A stretch of DNA of 64,000 nt. It comes from Phaeocystidibacter sp965659415 (GTDB taxonomy: Bacteria > Bacteroidota > Bacteroidia > Flavobacteriales > Schleiferiaceae). Under the pieces are notes generated by a model. It made no database searches and had not been told where the DNA came from. It saw only the letters and a program-made list of their open reading frames with translations. The stretch covers positions 1-64,000 of the forward strand of contig CBFHVA010000003.1 in the NCBI GenBank assembly GCA_965659415.1, written 5' to 3'. A program made the translations under genes and the position numbers. Shown here piece by piece: positions 61,367-64,000 of this stretch; position 1 is the stretch's first letter, and every line of letters begins with the position of its first letter.

Positions 61367-62122
61367 ATGAAAAAAATCACACTACTCGCAACGATTATCC
61401 TGATTCTGCTTGTTGGCTTGGGATTATCCTCTTGCTCAGAAGAAGAGATGGATGAAAACCCAACTGCGAATCTGCCCGCCGAGTGCATGGGCATATTTGA
61501 CAACCTTGAAGGCAGCAAAGCCTACATAGCTGGCGGAAGTAGCGGAGGTCCGAGCAATCAATTCACAGACGGACAAAGCTATCAAGTCACATTCACGGCA
61601 GGTGGAAAAACAACCATTGCTTCCAATAGCTCCGATTTCGTCTTCGAACCAAGCGACATTACCTCGTGCGACAACAACGGTAATGAAGTGAATGTATTCT
61701 ATAGCCAGGGCAACCTCAATCTGATTGTCCAAGTGGATGGAGAAACCATTCAATTGGTGCTCAGTGATGCCAATGGCCAAGTGAGTTTGACTTACAGTCC
61801 GGGTCCTGATGTTTCTCTAATTACGTCCTACGCCGGCACACACACCGTTTCTAACGTTACTTCCGGCACACACAACCGAATGACCGTAATTATTGGATCC
61901 GACGGCAGTATTGACTTCGACAATGGAATTAGTTTCTCACCAGCCGACTACTAGCTGATTTCTGACCGTTTGGCTTGTTGTGATGCGGTGTACATCGATT
62001 GTACGCCTTATCCTTCGGAACCTTATCCTCGTATAGAGCTTGAAGTGGTATCAGGTTCTCTTATAGGTATGACTTTCCGGGCTAATTACCCGGGCTCTGG
62101 CGCAACGAGTGTAAGTTTCTGA
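61367..62122 (+). pseudogene. Lipoprotein gene interrupted by an in-frame amber codon
   Basis: The frame opens MKKITLLATIILILLVGLGL then LSSCSEEE, a lipoprotein signal with Cys near 23. It ends at TAG 61952-61954 (196 residues), but the same frame continues through 55 codons (LISDRLACCDAVYIDCTPYP ... RANYPGSGATSVSF) to TGA at 62120. Two similar halves are visible: each has FxPxD then Cys residues and beta strands; the TAG cuts the second half. A terminator follows the second stop, not the first. Confidence 0.75.
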
Positions 62123-62147
62123 CCAAGTACAGGTCGGCAATCTGAAG

Positions 62148-62171
62148 AGCGAGTGAATACTCGCTATTTTT
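62148..62171 (+). terminator. Rho-independent terminator after the interrupted lipoprotein gene
   Basis: AGCGAGT-GAAT-ACTCGCT is a perfect 7-bp stem followed by ATTTTT. It lies 26 nt beyond the TGA at 62122. Confidence 0.8.
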
Positions 62172-62200
62172 CTATTTGTAACTTCGGGAAAAATCCCTGA

Positions 62201-62812
62201 ATGAGAACTCTTGCCTTATTCCTCTTCGGACTTGCTACGTTGGCTTCACACGCTCAGAGCGTTAATGACAAGATGAGAGATGCACTGGCCAGCCAGGCTG
62301 AACTCGACACATCCTATGCCAATCCAGAAGAAAGTCCACTGCTGCCTGAAGATCTTGCAGAGTTTGAAGGGCACGATTACTTTCCGATTGACACCAATTG
62401 GATGATAACGGCCAAAGTGATTCTCACGCCCGATTCCGTGCCGTTCGAAATGGCTACTACTACAGAACGCCGCCCTGTTTACAGGCAATTCGCTTGGTTG
62501 GAATTTGAGCATAAGGACACCACCTTGCGATTGGCCGTTTATCAGAACTTGAGATTGATAGAAAGAGAAGAATACAAGAATTACCTCTTCTTGCCTTTCG
62601 GCGATGCCACCAACGGAAATGCCTCTTATGGGGGAGGCCGATACTTAGATCTGAGGATACCTGAAGGGGATTCAATATATATCGATTTCAACCAATGTTA
62701 CAATCCGTATTGCGCGTACAACGGGAGATATTCTTGCCCGCGTATTCCTCTGGTAAACCTTCTACCCATTACAATAACGGCCGGTGTGATGGCGCCTAAA
62801 GGGCATCATTAA
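62201..62812 (+). CDS. Secreted DUF1684-domain protein
   Basis: The 203-residue product has a signal peptide (LALFLFGLATLASHAQ) and the DUF1684 core: LFLPFGDATNGNASYGGGRY, then LDLRIPEGDSIYIDFNQCYN and PYCAYNGRYSCPRIPLVN. The family is conserved and of unknown function. Its Cys pair (YCAY, YSC) is a family feature. It is upstream of and separate from pirin. Confidence 0.85.
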   Translation: MRTLALFLFGLATLASHAQSVNDKMRDALASQAELDTSYANPEESPLLPEDLAEFEGHDYFPIDTNWMITAKVILTPDSVPFEMATTTERRPVYRQFAWLEFEHKDTTLRLAVYQNLRLIEREEYKNYLFLPFGDATNGNASYGGGRYLDLRIPEGDSIYIDFNQCYNPYCAYNGRYSCPRIPLVNLLPITITAGVMAPKGHH

Positions 62813-62872
62813 GTAAGTTGTAAACTTTCTAGCTTGAAATCCGTCTAGTAGGTACCACATATAAGCAATTTC

Positions 62873-63724
62873 ATGCGCTCGATAAAGAACGTTCACCCTG
62901 CCGTTGCGGCACATATGCCAGGATTAAGTACTTGGCGCGCCATGCCTACACAACACGTTGAATGGCTAGATCCATTCTTATTCATCAATCATCACGGTCC
63001 TGATATTTTCCGACCAGGCAACAGAGGATTGCCTTTCGGACCACACCCCCACCGCGGATTTGAAACCCTCACCTATATTTTGAAGGGAGAGTTGGTTCAT
63101 CAAGATACATCGGGTTACAAAAGTCGCATTGAAGAAGGAGGCGTACAGTGGATGACGGCCGGCAGTGGGCTACTGCATTCTGAGACCTCCTCCGAAGAAT
63201 TTCGACAGTATGGCGGAGAGATGGAAATCATCCAACTTTGGCTCAACCTGCCTTCGCGATTGAAAATGACCGTTCCGGCTTATGTGGGTTTACAATCGGA
63301 TGAACTCGTGCATTTTTTTCCGAACGAAAAGGTAGATGTTCACTTGATCAGTGGCAAAATTTTGGGTGAAAAAGGTCCTGCAGATTCCATTACTGGGCTT
63401 ACCATGTCGTGGATTGACTTGGAACCTGGCGGAACGTTGGCCTTGGAAGTACCCGAATCACATCAAATTTTGTTTTACGCGGTTGAGGGCGCGGGGATGG
63501 TGAACGGCACCTCGATTGAAGGCCGAAGTCTGGTGGAATTTGAATTCGAAGGGAGTGCAATACACATTCAGGCCGATCGGTTTACCCGAATCCTCTTTGG
63601 CCATGGCGAACCTTTCAACGAGCCCATTGCGGCGCAAGGTCCGTTTGTGATGAACACCCAAGAAGAACTTCACCAGGCTATTGTGGATTATCAGGATGGC
63701 AAGATGGGCGTATGGAAGGAATAA
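62873..63724 (+). CDS. Pirin-family protein
   Basis: The 283-residue bicupin has the pirin metal site in the first cupin: GPHPHRGFETLTYILKGEL and WMTAGSGLLHSET, giving three His and one Glu ligand. The C-terminal cupin (LEPGGTLALEVPESHQILFY) lacks them, as usual. Pirins are iron-binding; some have quercetinase activity and others act as regulators. Role here is not known. Confidence 0.92.
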   Translation: MRSIKNVHPAVAAHMPGLSTWRAMPTQHVEWLDPFLFINHHGPDIFRPGNRGLPFGPHPHRGFETLTYILKGELVHQDTSGYKSRIEEGGVQWMTAGSGLLHSETSSEEFRQYGGEMEIIQLWLNLPSRLKMTVPAYVGLQSDELVHFFPNEKVDVHLISGKILGEKGPADSITGLTMSWIDLEPGGTLALEVPESHQILFYAVEGAGMVNGTSIEGRSLVEFEFEGSAIHIQADRFTRILFGHGEPFNEPIAAQGPFVMNTQEELHQAIVDYQDGKMGVWKE

Positions 63725-63753
63725 TTTTTACGATTTGGACCATAATAACCAGA

Positions 63754-63839
63754 ATGAAAAACTGGCAACTATTGCTTTTGGATCAACTATAATTCTGCTT
63801 TTTGGTCTTTTTTCTCATGCACAAATCGGAACGAATTAA
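63754..63839 (+). pseudogene. Signal-peptide remnant with a probable A-run frameshift
   Basis: ATG at 63754 is followed by five As. If there were six, the frame would read MKKLATIAFGSTIILLFGLF SHAQIGTN then TAA at 63837: a complete signal peptide with a SHAQ cleavage site and no mature protein. It looks like the decayed start of a secreted-protein gene. Confidence 0.5.
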
Positions 63840-63848
63840 ATGAAGTAT

Positions 63849-63942
63849 AAAAACGCGCTACAACAACGGGTATAGTGCATGCCCTTCGAGACACGCACCA
63901 TAGTCAAACCGTTGTAGCCCCCCGGAGATAACACCTCCGGGG
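63849..63942 (-). terminator. Structured 3' region with terminator, probably of a minus-strand gene entering from the right
   Basis: CCCCGGAG/CTCCGGGG (63920-63942) is a perfect 8-bp hairpin; next to it GCTACAA-CAA-CGG (63857-63869) pairs with CCGTTGTAGC (63909-63918), and the minus strand then runs into five T residues. Near the window edge the minus strand reads KVAVKR and stop (63979), which could be the end of a T9SS-type protein, but only six codons are visible. Confidence 0.5.
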
Positions 63943-64000
63943 ATCCCAATCATTAATTCAAGGTAAAGTCACCCTGACCTATCGCTTTACAGCAACCTTA

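Noticed and set aside
63857..63918. Integron attC-like site
   Set aside because: The palindrome ends GCTACAAC/GTTGTAGC do not fit RYYYAAC/GTTRRRY, and no integrase or cassette series is visible; a T run on the minus strand supports a terminator.

Overview
The window is chromosomal DNA from a member of the Bacteroidota, most likely a gliding, probably marine Flavobacteriales-type bacterium. The evidence is a gldE-gldD gene pair, three cargo-type proteins with type IX secretion C-terminal domains (two of the gliding-motility CHU_C type, one type A), many outer-membrane barrels and lipoproteins, a 29-codon bL38-type (AURKAIP1/COX24) gene, a Thermus-type isocitrate dehydrogenase, and recurrent TAnnTTTG -7 promoter boxes with no obvious Shine-Dalgarno sequences. 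No rRNA, tRNA, prophage or insertion sequence was recognised. Gene density is high and most of the window is ordinary core genome.

Layout. 0-10.7 kb is an accessory envelope region: an LpxR-like lipid A deacylase, secreted barrels, an SDR reductase, a GT-C/TPR membrane protein, and several small lipoproteins; one gene carries an assembly gap. 10.7-13.3 kb has degenerate repeats, a hairpin array, then HMG-CoA reductase and a GYDIA-type GHMP kinase (mevalonate route). 13.4-31.8 kb holds two giant T9SS-type surface proteins, a fluoride channel, isocitrate dehydrogenase, an SbtA-type bicarbonate permease with a small partner gene and a divergent LysR regulator, obg-adk, manC, a DUF389 protein, fumarase, a frameshifted barrel gene and arsC. 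31.8-43.3 kb is housekeeping: prfB, threonine aldolase, recX, RNase G, bL38, HU, mutY-ssb-gldE-gldD, heme A synthase and a DMT transporter. 43.3-55 kb has a paired M16 peptidase operon (one catalytic, one non-catalytic with a fused C-terminal domain), rplU-rpmA, serS with three envelope or conserved genes, a CoA-transferase and an S9 peptidase. 55-64 kb has the most unusual locus, then an M16 peptidase, small membrane proteins, an O-methyltransferase, hemN, a T9SS kelch-like protein, a lipoprotein broken by an amber codon, a DUF1684 protein and a pirin.

The best candidate for an undescribed system is at 55,044-55,772. A small four-helix-bundle gene (S23/bAvd-like family) is bracketed by two oppositely oriented arrays of four short hairpins each. 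The stem sequences differ from hairpin to hairpin but remain self-complementary; loop type and the AAAGG/CCTTT linker are kept. A third, related array lies at about 10.86-10.98 kb without such a gene. Other notable items are a 4-bp tandem duplication that exactly explains a frameshift (27,793-27,804), an in-frame amber codon followed by 55 intact codons (61,952), a 78-bp duplication across a 9-N gap that looks like an unmerged contig overlap (8,552-8,716), and a histone-H1-like tail on ribosomal protein bL21.
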